19,764 nucleotides of DNA, taken from positions 1 through 19,764 of the forward strand of contig JBGASH010000044.1 of NCBI GenBank assembly GCA_044229775.1, read 5' to 3'. The position numbers were made by a program, and so were the translations under genes. Shown here in pieces: positions 1 through 6,738 of this stretch; within the stretch, counting starts at the first letter, position 1, and the number at the start of each line of letters is the position of its first letter. This DNA is from JAHEYG01 sp044229775 (GTDB lineage Bacteria; Bacteroidota; Bacteroidia; B-17B0; Aurantibacillaceae). Below the pieces are notes generated by a model, which saw only the letters and a list, made by a program, of their open reading frames with translations, was not told the origin of the DNA and ran no database searches.

Positions 1-2437
1 CCTCGTACAAATAAGTTGCCTGACTTGTTTTTGAAACGCTTTCATCCGGCAAAGCCTTAAATTTAATAACGTAAGCGCCGGTATCGTTACTAACGGTTTC
101 GCCATTGGTAATTTCGGTTTCCGAATTTCCGTTGTAATACGAACGGTACCACCACCACCAATACGGATAATTAATACGTCGTACAACGCGATAAGTAACT
201 TTTGCGCCATCTATCACGTTTCCGGCGTAGGCTTTAGCGATTCCGGTAACACTTACTTCATCATTGATCTTGTACGATCCTTTTACATCATTAAAATTGG
301 TTTCAAATTTAGGTCGCTTATAATCCTCCACCGAAATATAGGCGTAACCATGTCCGTCGGTAATATGCATTTGTCCGTTCAAAACACCCTGCGGGGCAAT
401 GAACGATCCGCTTACCGTTCCAAATTCATTTGTAGTAAGTTCCTGAGAACTTATTTTTTGATAGTTCACATCGTAAAAAGTTACGGTAACAGGGTAACCG
501 GTCTTGATCTTAAAATTCTCATTATTCCTTCCTTCTAAAACAATGGATTTAAAATACACGGTTTGGCCCGGACGATAAATGGCCCTATCAGTGAACACAA
601 AGGATCTTATCTGCGTGTAATTATCGGTATATGGCTTATAAACGTAATAACTGTTATTGTTGAAATACGAATCAGGTCCGTTTATCAATTCCACAAAGAA
701 CGAGCGGTCGTTATCATTGGTATAAGGCACATTAAAAAATCCTTTTTCATCCGACTTATACGTTTCACCTTTTTTAATTTCGTAATCGCGGGTGGTATAA
801 TTATATTTTTCGAACCAAATTTGCGCGGTTACATTTTTTAATGGCTCGCCGGTTTGACGGTGGTTAACGTAAAAGTCATAGGTGCCTTGATCGGTCCGTC
901 TTTCCATTGTCGAAATGTCGGAAACAATGCACTGTACATAAGAAGTGATATTGCTGTTGTAGGCAAAGTCAGGACTTAAAGAAGACAGGATCAGGTAATA
1001 ACCGTAAGGCAATTCAGGGATCTTGATCTCCATGTTGTGCGATTGGTAATCGCCATCGTTGGTGATCTCTTGCTCAAATGTTTTTACCACCGGTAACTTA
1101 TTGAATTTTTGAAATAATTTCTCACTGTAATCGCTGCGGAATAATTTTCGCAATTCAAGATTGGAAGTTTTTACAACTTTAAAATAGATCTTATCAATGT
1201 TGGTGGAAGTTACCAGTGCCCTGAACGGTTTGTTAGGCTCAGTTACTTCTTCGATGGCCATGTTCATCGATTTTGATTTGATAGAATAAATAAGGTTGGC
1301 ACATTGTTTAGCCCCGTACGACTCAGGAAATTTTTTTATAGCGCCTTCGCACACTTCAATAGCCGTTCTTTTATACCACTTAAAGTTGTCGCCATCCAAT
1401 GGTTTATATTGTGATGCCTTTTGTAAATACCAATTCGCCATGCGGTAATCTATTTCGGTAACGCGATCGCTGCTGGAGAATTTTGTCTGCAACGCTTTTA
1501 GAGAATTAAAATACAATGTGTCTTTTTTAGGATTTTGAGAATTATTCTGAACATAATCCAAGCGCAATAATTCGATGTCAATTAAACCATCAGGATTAGC
1601 GTCATTCAAATGAAAACGCGTAAGATCTTGCATCAATTTTAAAGCGTAATATTTTGTTTCTAGGCTATCAGAATTATTAACGATGTTGGCGTTTACAAAT
1701 TCGGGGAACGCTTTTAAATAAATTTCATCGTTAACAGTAAAGCGGTTGGCCGGACGCGAAATATCCGGTTCGGTATTCATAAAAAAACCAAGCGAGCGGT
1801 GCGCCAAAAAATCATAAAGGGTTGGTCGCCATTTGCGGCAATCCTGGGTACCTACATTTAAGATATTATCGTAAATATCAATTTTGGTCCTTTTTAAACT
1901 GTCAACATTTTCGAGCGAAGCTTTATAACTTTTTATTGCCGCATTTGTTATCGCTTTAAGATCCCAGGTAGTAATATCATCATTCTTAAAATTAACGGTG
2001 GTGCTGCGGTTATAAAATTTCCAGCGGTTATTTTGAAAATATTGCCAGTACCCATCCGCCAATATGCTTTGTAAAACCGGTTTGATAGGATATTTGGATG
2101 CTTCGGCCTCATCGCGCAATTTAAAGATGGATTTTTCCAACGAAAATTCTTCCTTATAACTTTCAAACTTCATTCGGTGTAAAACCGCTTTTACAAATTG
2201 TGAAGCGTTGTTTTCGTTTTTGGCTTTAGTGTAAATAAATTCCACCACTTTTAATGCCGATTCAGTAAGTCCTTTGTTCTCGCAGCTATCTACGCGTTTC
2301 CATAATTTATCGTAACTGTCGCCTTTTCCTAAACTTATCATAGCTTGTTTGGTAAAATAATTAGTGAAAAATCCCATTGAAATAATAGCGGTTGCCATGC
2401 ACATAAACAGCACCGTAAATAATTTTTTAATACTCAT
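1..2437 (-). CDS. Alpha-2-macroglobulin-like (MG2 domain) surface protein, C-terminus beyond window
   Basis: The frame is open from an ATG at 2437 down to the left edge, giving 812 residues with no stop, so the C-terminal part is missing. The first ~25 residues (MSIKKLFTVLFMCM onward) are a signal sequence or membrane anchor. Residues ~30-500 are a mostly helical, tyrosine- and lysine-rich region without a motif I can name. Around residues 610-632 the segment FVFTDRAIYRPGQTVYFKS is a clear MG2-type macroglobulin motif, followed by beta-rich macroglobulin-like repeats. Bacteroidota proteins of this class are usually about 2000 residues long, so well under half is visible. Alpha-2-macroglobulin-like proteins are thought to act as envelope-anchored protease traps or structural proteins; the thioester region, if present, would be off the window. 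A run of four tryptophans lies near residues 761-764. The gene is divergent from the mutAB operon. Family is fairly sure; function is inferred. Confidence 0.85.
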   Translation of the reverse strand, partial: MSIKKLFTVLFMCMATAIISMGFFTNYFTKQAMISLGKGDSYDKLWKRVDSCENKGLTESALKVVEFIYTKAKNENNASQFVKAVLHRMKFESYKEEFSLEKSIFKLRDEAEASKYPIKPVLQSILADGYWQYFQNNRWKFYNRSTTVNFKNDDITTWDLKAITNAAIKSYKASLENVDSLKRTKIDIYDNILNVGTQDCRKWRPTLYDFLAHRSLGFFMNTEPDISRPANRFTVNDEIYLKAFPEFVNANIVNNSDSLETKYYALKLMQDLTRFHLNDANPDGLIDIELLRLDYVQNNSQNPKKDTLYFNSLKALQTKFSSSDRVTEIDYRMANWYLQKASQYKPLDGDNFKWYKRTAIEVCEGAIKKFPESYGAKQCANLIYSIKSKSMNMAIEEVTEPNKPFRALVTSTNIDKIYFKVVKTSNLELRKLFRSDYSEKLFQKFNKLPVVKTFEQEITNDGDYQSHNMEIKIPELPYGYYLILSSLSPDFAYNSNITSYVQCIVSDISTMERRTDQGTYDFYVNHRQTGEPLKNVTAQIWFEKYNYTTRDYEIKKGETYKSDEKGFFNVPYTNDNDRSFFVELINGPDSYFNNNSYYVYKPYTDNYTQIRSFVFTDRAIYRPGQTVYFKSIVLEGRNNENFKIKTGYPVTVTFYDVNYQKISSQELTTNEFGTVSGSFIAPQGVLNGQMHITDGHGYAYISVEDYKRPKFETNFNDVKGSYKINDEVSVTGIAKAYAGNVIDGAKVTYRVVRRINYPYWWWWYRSYYNGNSETEITNGETVSNDTGAYVIKFKALPDESVSKTSQATYLYE

Positions 2438-2550
2438 AATGTTTGATTTTATATTGAGATGCCTTTGCTTCCATTTTTCCATAAAAATACCCTCTTTTTA
2501 CCAAAAAAGTGTATTCTTTTGTTTAACAAAGCGTTATTGACTACAATATT

Positions 2551-2583
2551 CCGGTTTTCGAAGAAAAAACGGTCCTTTTTTTT
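2551..2583 (+). terminator. Candidate hairpin plus T-run (terminator or attenuator-like)
   Basis: CCGGTTTT (2551-2558) can pair imperfectly with AAAAAACGG (2564-2572) across a CGAAG-type loop, with one G/A mismatch. TCC and eight T residues (2576-2583) follow. On the plus strand no gene lies upstream, so a plain terminator role is unlikely. If the mutAB transcript starts to the left, this could act as an attenuator, because the left arm also pairs with 2595-2606. The stem is AT-rich and weak, so confidence is low. Confidence 0.25.
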
Positions 2584-2606
2584 GGGAAAATGTATTCGAA
2601 ATCCGG
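2551..2606. repeat. Imperfect 12-base inverted repeat in the mutAB leader
   Basis: CCGGTTTTCGAA (2551-2562) matches the reverse complement of TTCGAAATCCGG (2595-2606) at 11 of 12 positions. The arms are separated by 32 bases that include the T-run. Its left arm is also the left arm of the short hairpin at 2551-2572, so the two structures are mutually exclusive in RNA. Confidence 0.5.
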
Positions 2607-2632
2607 TAAAAAATAACGACATTTATCCCACT

Positions 2633-2650
2633 CCGAAGGAGTTCCTTCGG
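2633..2650. repeat. Perfect 8-base inverted repeat upstream of the operon start
   Basis: CCGAAGGA (2633-2640) and TCCTTCGG (2643-2650) are perfect reverse complements separated by GT. As RNA this would be a 7-base stem with an AGTT loop, ending 38 bases before the ATG at 2689. The flanking TCCC (2626-2629) and GGGA (2655-2658) can also pair, loosely extending it. It is the most GC-rich spot in an otherwise AT-rich spacer. It could be an RNA structure or a dispersed palindromic repeat; the sequence alone does not decide. Confidence 0.55.
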
Positions 2651-2688
2651 GAAAGGGATTGCTTTATGAAACACTAACGGTAATTACT

Positions 2689-3213
2689 ATGGATGCATTT
2701 CTTGATATTTTAAAGATCATTTTACCGGCCGGCGCTGTTTTTTTAGCCGTGTGGTTTCTGGTAAAACGCTTTTTTGATAACGAGCAAAAACGGCGCGAGC
2801 ACGAACTTAAAAAAAGCAGTTCGGCCATTATTACACCTCAAAAAATTCAGGCTTACGAGCGGTTGGTTATTTTTTTGGAGCGCATCCATCCCAACATGCT
2901 TATTGTAAGAGTTAATAAGCACGGATTTACCAACAAGCAATTTCACCTCGAATTGGTTTCGGCGGTTAAGGCCGAGTACGAACATAATTTATCGCAACAA
3001 ATATTTGTTTCGCCGGGCGCCTGGGAAATGGTGAAGAACGCAAAAGAAGAATTGATAAAACTCATCAACATTTCGGCCACTAAAGTTGAGCCTAATGCCA
3101 GTAGTAACGAATTAGCCATGATGGTATTGAACATTACGGCCAACCTTGATAAAAAAATGCCAAGTGAAATGGCTCTTGACTTTATTAAAAAGGAAGTGTC
3201 GCAGATCTTCTGA
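2689..3213 (+). CDS. Small membrane-anchored protein of unknown function, first gene of the mutAB operon
   Basis: From the ATG at 2689 this encodes 174 residues. A frame extension back to a TTG at 2659 adds ten residues and is less likely, since it would place the palindrome at 2633-2650 directly against the start. Residues ~5-25 (ILKIILPAGAVFLAVWFLVK) form one transmembrane helix. A charged segment, DNEQKRREHELKKSS, follows, and then a soluble, mainly helical domain with QAYERLVIFLERIHP, a pattern I associate with a Bacteroidota-restricted family seen beside methylmalonyl-CoA mutase (possibly DUF7935; recalled, not checked). The gene ends 27 bases before mutA, so all three are probably co-transcribed. 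No catalytic motif is visible. Membrane recruitment or assembly of the mutase is only a guess from context. Confidence 0.8.
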   Translation: MDAFLDILKIILPAGAVFLAVWFLVKRFFDNEQKRREHELKKSSSAIITPQKIQAYERLVIFLERIHPNMLIVRVNKHGFTNKQFHLELVSAVKAEYEHNLSQQIFVSPGAWEMVKNAKEELIKLINISATKVEPNASSNELAMMVLNITANLDKKMPSEMALDFIKKEVSQIF

Positions 3214-3240
3214 TCTGTATTTTAAATTTGAACATTAAAA

Positions 3241-4611
3241 ATGAAATTTTTATTCAAAGAGTTTTCTCCCGTATCTTCTCAGCAGTGGAAAGAACAAATT
3301 GTTAAAGATTTAAAAGGATTAGATCCTTCCAAATTAATTTGGGAGAACAGCTCGGGAATAAAAATCGCCCCCTTCTACAATTCCGAAAACCTTAAAGAAA
3401 AACCAACGCCCCTTTTCACGCATGCTAATTGGGATTGTTGTGTGCTTATTGAGGTGGTTAATGAAAAACAAGCCAATTCCGAAGCGCTTAAAGCTTTGGA
3501 AGGCGGGGCCAGTGGTTTAACATTTTTCATTGATAAAAAAATCGACACTTCGGCGTTATTAAAAAATATTTCTTTAGAACATATCTATTCACAATTCTTT
3601 ATTAGTAACGACGCGCTTAATGTTTTAACCGATCTTAAAAAATATTATGGTAAGATCAATGAACACGATGGCAAATTAAAATGTTTTGTAAACATTGATC
3701 CCCTTTGCCTTTACGCCTTTTGGGGCGAATGGCATGCGAGCGAAGAAAAAGACCTGGAAGAGATCACTAAATTGGTTCACATTCCGGTTAACGTTAGTTT
3801 ATACAACGAGGCGGGCGCTTGCGCCGTTAATGAATTAGCTATAGGATTGGCACACACCAATGAGTATTTTAATTATTTAGAAGATCGAAAAGCGCTTAAG
3901 GATAAAACCCTTCATTTTTCTTTTTCGGCCAGTGCCGATTTTTTTGGTGAGATCGCCAAATTCAGGGCATTCAGAAAACTGGTAGCGTTACTTCAACAAC
4001 AATACAAAACTAATTTCCCATTACACATTCATGCGGAAACCAGTCGTATCAATCAAAGCAGTTTGGATGCATACACCAATATGTTGCGTACCACTACCGA
4101 AGGCATGAGCGCCGCTATTGGAGGCTGCGATAGTATTGCCGTTTTACCATACAACATCACCTTTGAACGTCCTGATGATTTTGCCAATAGAATTGCGCTG
4201 AACCAGCAACATATTTTAAAAGAAGAAAGTTATTTGAACAAGGTGGCCGATATAGGCGCAGGTTCCTATTATATTGAAAATCTTACCGAGCAATTAGCCG
4301 AAAAAGCCTGGGAGCAATTTAAAGTGATTGAAAGCAAGGGGGGATTTATAGCCTGCTTAAAAAATAATTTTATTCAGGATTTAATAGCGGAAGACGCGAA
4401 AGAATTGTTAGAACAAGTGAAGGATGGAAAAATGGTTTTGGTGGGAGTCAATAAGTTTCAAAACCCGAAAGAAGTTCAGAGTTCGGTGTTTGTAGTTCGT
4501 AGTTCCGGCCCCAAGAGCAAAACAGATATAAAAAGAATTATTCCTATAAGATTGGCAGAATCTTTTGAAAAAGAAAAATCTACGAACTCCCAACAACCAA
4601 CTAAAGCATGA
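3241..4611 (+). CDS. mutA: Methylmalonyl-CoA mutase, small (non-catalytic) subunit
   Basis: The 456-residue product is the small partner of the heterodimeric adenosylcobalamin-dependent mutase that interconverts (R)-methylmalonyl-CoA and succinyl-CoA in the propionate pathway. It carries the mutase TIM-barrel fold, recognisable from the segments HAETSRINQSSLDAYTNMLR, TTEGMSAAIGGCDSIAVLPY and ADIGAGSYYIENLTEQLAEK. No DxHxxG cobalamin motif is present, and the C-terminal flavodoxin-like domain found in longer (~620-640 residue) small subunits is missing. The conserved tail element RLAESFEKEK is kept. Residues ~412-423 (VQSSVFVVRSSG) and the last ~11 residues are encoded by heptamer repeats related to TACGAAC. 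The gene overlaps mutB by ATGA, implying translational coupling. The identity is strong; the repeat-derived tail is unusual. Confidence 0.95.
   Translation: MKFLFKEFSPVSSQQWKEQIVKDLKGLDPSKLIWENSSGIKIAPFYNSENLKEKPTPLFTHANWDCCVLIEVVNEKQANSEALKALEGGASGLTFFIDKKIDTSALLKNISLEHIYSQFFISNDALNVLTDLKKYYGKINEHDGKLKCFVNIDPLCLYAFWGEWHASEEKDLEEITKLVHIPVNVSLYNEAGACAVNELAIGLAHTNEYFNYLEDRKALKDKTLHFSFSASADFFGEIAKFRAFRKLVALLQQQYKTNFPLHIHAETSRINQSSLDAYTNMLRTTTEGMSAAIGGCDSIAVLPYNITFERPDDFANRIALNQQHILKEESYLNKVADIGAGSYYIENLTEQLAEKAWEQFKVIESKGGFIACLKNNFIQDLIAEDAKELLEQVKDGKMVLVGVNKFQNPKEVQSSVFVVRSSGPKSKTDIKRIIPIRLAESFEKEKSTNSQQPTKA
4474..4508 (-). repeat. Heptamer array A (five units, inverted orientation) inside mutA
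   Basis: Five consecutive 7-base units on the plus strand all begin with GTT: GTTCAGA, GTTCGGT, GTTTGTA, GTTCGTA, GTTCCGG. Read on the minus strand they are degenerate copies of TACGAAC. The array encodes MutA residues ~412-423. Its core, 4492-4505, is perfectly complementary to 4654-4667 in array C. Confidence 0.7.
4581..4601 (+). repeat. Heptamer array B (three units) at the mutA 3' end
   Basis: The units are TACGAAC, TCCCAAC and AACCAAC. The first two are identical to the last two units of array C, in the same order, and both arrays have TC directly before the first TACGAAC. The array encodes part of the extreme C-terminus of MutA (STNSQQPT), just before the overlapping stop/start. Confidence 0.6.
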
Positions 4612-6737
4612 GAAAGGATTTTTCAAATATTAAATACCAGGATAAAGTTCTACGAACTACGAACTACGAACTCCCAACTTTCATTACTTCCGAACAAATA
4701 GAACTAAAACCTCAATATACCTCAAAAGACATTAAGGGCCTCGGACATTTAAACTTCGCCGCAGGCATTCCTCCCTTTTTACGTGGGCCGTATAGTACCA
4801 TGTATGTCCAAAACCCGTGGACCATTCGTCAGTATGCCGGATTTAGCACAGCCGAAGAAAGTAACGCGTTTTACAGAAGGAATTTAGCGGGCGGACAAAA
4901 AGGTTTATCGGTAGCGTTTGACCTGGCAACACACCGTGGTTACGATAGCGATCACGAACGTGTGGTAGGTGATGTTGGAAAAGCGGGTGTTGCTATTGAC
5001 AGTATTTTGGATATGAAAATATTATTTGATCAAATTCCTTTAGATCAAATGAGTGTATCTATGACCATGAATGGCGCGGTGCTTCCTATCCTTGCTTTTT
5101 ACATTGCAGCGGCAAAAGAACAAGGTGTAAGTATGGAAAAACTGAACGGCACCATACAAAATGATATTTTAAAAGAATTCATGGTGCGCAATACTTATAT
5201 TTATCCGCCGGCCGCTTCCATGAAAATTATTGCCGATATTTTTGAGTTCACCTCTAAAAATATGCCAAAGTTCAATTCCATTTCTATTAGCGGTTATCAC
5301 ATGCAGGAAGCGGGCGCCACTGCCGATATTGAATTAGCGTATACTTTGGCCGACGGATTAGAATACATTCGTACCGGCATAAAAGCAGGATTGGATATTG
5401 ACGCGTTTGCGCCACGACTATCGTTTTTTTGGGCCGTTGGCATGAACCACTTTATGGAGATCGCCAAAATGCGTGCTGCGCGAATGCTTTGGGCCAAAAT
5501 GGTAAAACAATTCGAACCTAAATCGGCCAAATCAATGGCGCTCCGTACACACTGTCAAACCAGCGGCTGGAGTTTAACCGAGCAGGATCCATTTAATAAT
5601 GTAGCCCGCACTTGCATTGAAGCATTAGCCGCAGCCATGGGACACACACAAAGTTTACACACTAACGCCCTCGACGAAGCTATTGCATTGCCAACCGATT
5701 TTAGCGCTCGTATTGCCCGTAACACACAAATTTATTTGCAGAACGAAACGAACATTTGTAACGTAGTTGATCCTTGGGCGGGGTCTTATTATGTTGAAAG
5801 TTTAACGAATGACATTGCCCATAAGGCTTGGGACCTGATCCAGGAAGTGGAACAATTGGGCGGTATGGCAAAAGCCATTGAAACCGGCATTCCGAAAATG
5901 CGCATTGAAGAAGCTGCTGCTCGTAAACAAGCGCGCATTGATAGCGGAAAGGATATTATTGTGGGTGTGAATCAATTTAAAACCAGTGAAAAAACAAAAA
6001 TTGATATTTTAGATGTAGATAATGCCAAAGTTCGCTTACAACAAATTGAACGCTTAAAAAAATTAAAAGCTGAAAGAAATAATGAAGAGGTTACAAAAGC
6101 GCTGAATGATCTTACAGAAGCGGCTAAAACCGGAAAAGGAAATTTATTGGCCCTATCCATTCGTGCGGCTGAGGTAAGATGTACGTTAGGTGAAATTTCG
6201 TTCGCGCTCGAAAAAGTTTATGGCCGTTACAAAGCCAATATTCGTTCAATTGCGGGTGTATACAGTAAAGAAATTAGCATGGATAAAGATTTTAAAAAAG
6301 CGACTGAGTTGGCCGATAAGTTCGCAAAGCTTGATGGTCGCCGACCGCGTATTATGGTGGCAAAAATGGGTCAGGATGGTCACGACCGCGGCGCAAAAGT
6401 AATTGCTACCAGTTTTGCCGATATGGGTTTTGATGTGGATATTGGCCCGTTGTTTCAAACACCTGCCGAAGCCGCAAAACAAGCGGTAGAGAATGACGTA
6501 CACATTTTAGGCGTTAGTAGTTTGGCGGCCGGACATAAAACATTAATTCCGCAGGTAGTGGCCGAATTAAAAAAATACAAGCGCGAAGATATTATGATCG
6601 TTGCCGGTGGTGTTATTCCACAGCAAGATTACGATTTTCTTTATAAGGCTGGCGTTGATTTTATTTTTGGCCCGGGCACTGTTATTGCCAAAAGCGCGAT
6701 AGAGATATTGGAAAAGTTAATTAAGGCGCATAAGTAG
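4608..6737 (+). CDS. mutB: Methylmalonyl-CoA mutase, large (catalytic) subunit
   Basis: The 709-residue product is the catalytic subunit. The TIM barrel spans about residues 40-490, with PFLRGPYSTMY (56-66), RQYAGFSTAEESNAFYRRNL carrying Tyr76 (equivalent to Tyr89 of the Propionibacterium enzyme), and SGYHMQEAGA with Tyr230-His231 (equivalent to Tyr243-His244). The C-terminal B12-binding domain holds Asp590-x-His592-x-x-Gly595 within GQDGHDRG, the base-off/His-on cobalt-ligand motif, followed by GVSSLAAGH and GGVIPQQDY. All key residues I know are present, so the enzyme should be active. Residues 14-24 (VLRTTNYELPT) are encoded by heptamer array C and fall in the variable N-terminal arm ahead of the conserved barrel entry. 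Translation probably couples to mutA through ATGA. The gene stops one base from the convergent neighbour's stop. Confidence 0.98.
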   Translation: MRKDFSNIKYQDKVLRTTNYELPTFITSEQIELKPQYTSKDIKGLGHLNFAAGIPPFLRGPYSTMYVQNPWTIRQYAGFSTAEESNAFYRRNLAGGQKGLSVAFDLATHRGYDSDHERVVGDVGKAGVAIDSILDMKILFDQIPLDQMSVSMTMNGAVLPILAFYIAAAKEQGVSMEKLNGTIQNDILKEFMVRNTYIYPPAASMKIIADIFEFTSKNMPKFNSISISGYHMQEAGATADIELAYTLADGLEYIRTGIKAGLDIDAFAPRLSFFWAVGMNHFMEIAKMRAARMLWAKMVKQFEPKSAKSMALRTHCQTSGWSLTEQDPFNNVARTCIEALAAAMGHTQSLHTNALDEAIALPTDFSARIARNTQIYLQNETNICNVVDPWAGSYYVESLTNDIAHKAWDLIQEVEQLGGMAKAIETGIPKMRIEEAAARKQARIDSGKDIIVGVNQFKTSEKTKIDILDVDNAKVRLQQIERLKKLKAERNNEEVTKALNDLTEAAKTGKGNLLALSIRAAEVRCTLGEISFALEKVYGRYKANIRSIAGVYSKEISMDKDFKKATELADKFAKLDGRRPRIMVAKMGQDGHDRGAKVIATSFADMGFDVDIGPLFQTPAEAAKQAVENDVHILGVSSLAAGHKTLIPQVVAELKKYKREDIMIVAGGVIPQQDYDFLYKAGVDFIFGPGTVIAKSAIEILEKLIKAHK
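4651..4678 (+). repeat. Heptamer array C (four units) in the 5' part of mutB
   Basis: Three perfect TACGAAC units are followed by TCCCAAC. Because 7 is not a multiple of 3, each unit is read in a different frame, giving LRTTNYELPT. The array lies 40 bases after the mutB ATG and is in the same orientation as array B and opposite to array A. Confidence 0.85.
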
Positions 6738-6738
6738 A

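Larger units (their letters stand above)
2438..2688. other. Divergent intergenic region with several inverted repeats
   Basis: This 251-base AT-rich region separates the macroglobulin-like gene (minus) from the mutAB operon (plus). It contains an imperfect hairpin with a following T-run (2551-2583), a longer inverted repeat sharing its left arm (2551-2562 with 2595-2606), and a perfect 8-base palindromic arm pair (2633-2640 with 2643-2650). I see no clean TTG/TANNTTTG promoter on either strand and no cobalamin-riboswitch B12 box. The open frame across 2459-2677 encodes a low-complexity Phe/Lys-rich peptide and is not believed to be a gene. Confidence 0.6.

Noticed and set aside
137..144. Isolated TACGAAC in the macroglobulin-like gene as part of the heptamer family
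   Set aside because: It is a single copy without neighbouring units, which is expected by chance in 20 kb.
1..2437. Several open frames inside the macroglobulin-like gene (e.g. 350-538, 563-841, 1948-2166)
   Set aside because: They are shadow frames: the minus frame continuous from 2437 to the edge carries the MG2 motif and no stop.
2459..2677. Plus-strand open frame in the spacer before the mutAB operon
   Set aside because: The peptide is Phe/Lys-rich low complexity, overlaps the candidate hairpins and resembles no protein I know; AT-rich spacers produce such frames easily.
2438..2688. Possible cobalamin riboswitch before the B12-dependent mutase operon
   Set aside because: No B12-box (GCCACTG-type) or the expected long conserved core is present in the 251-base spacer.
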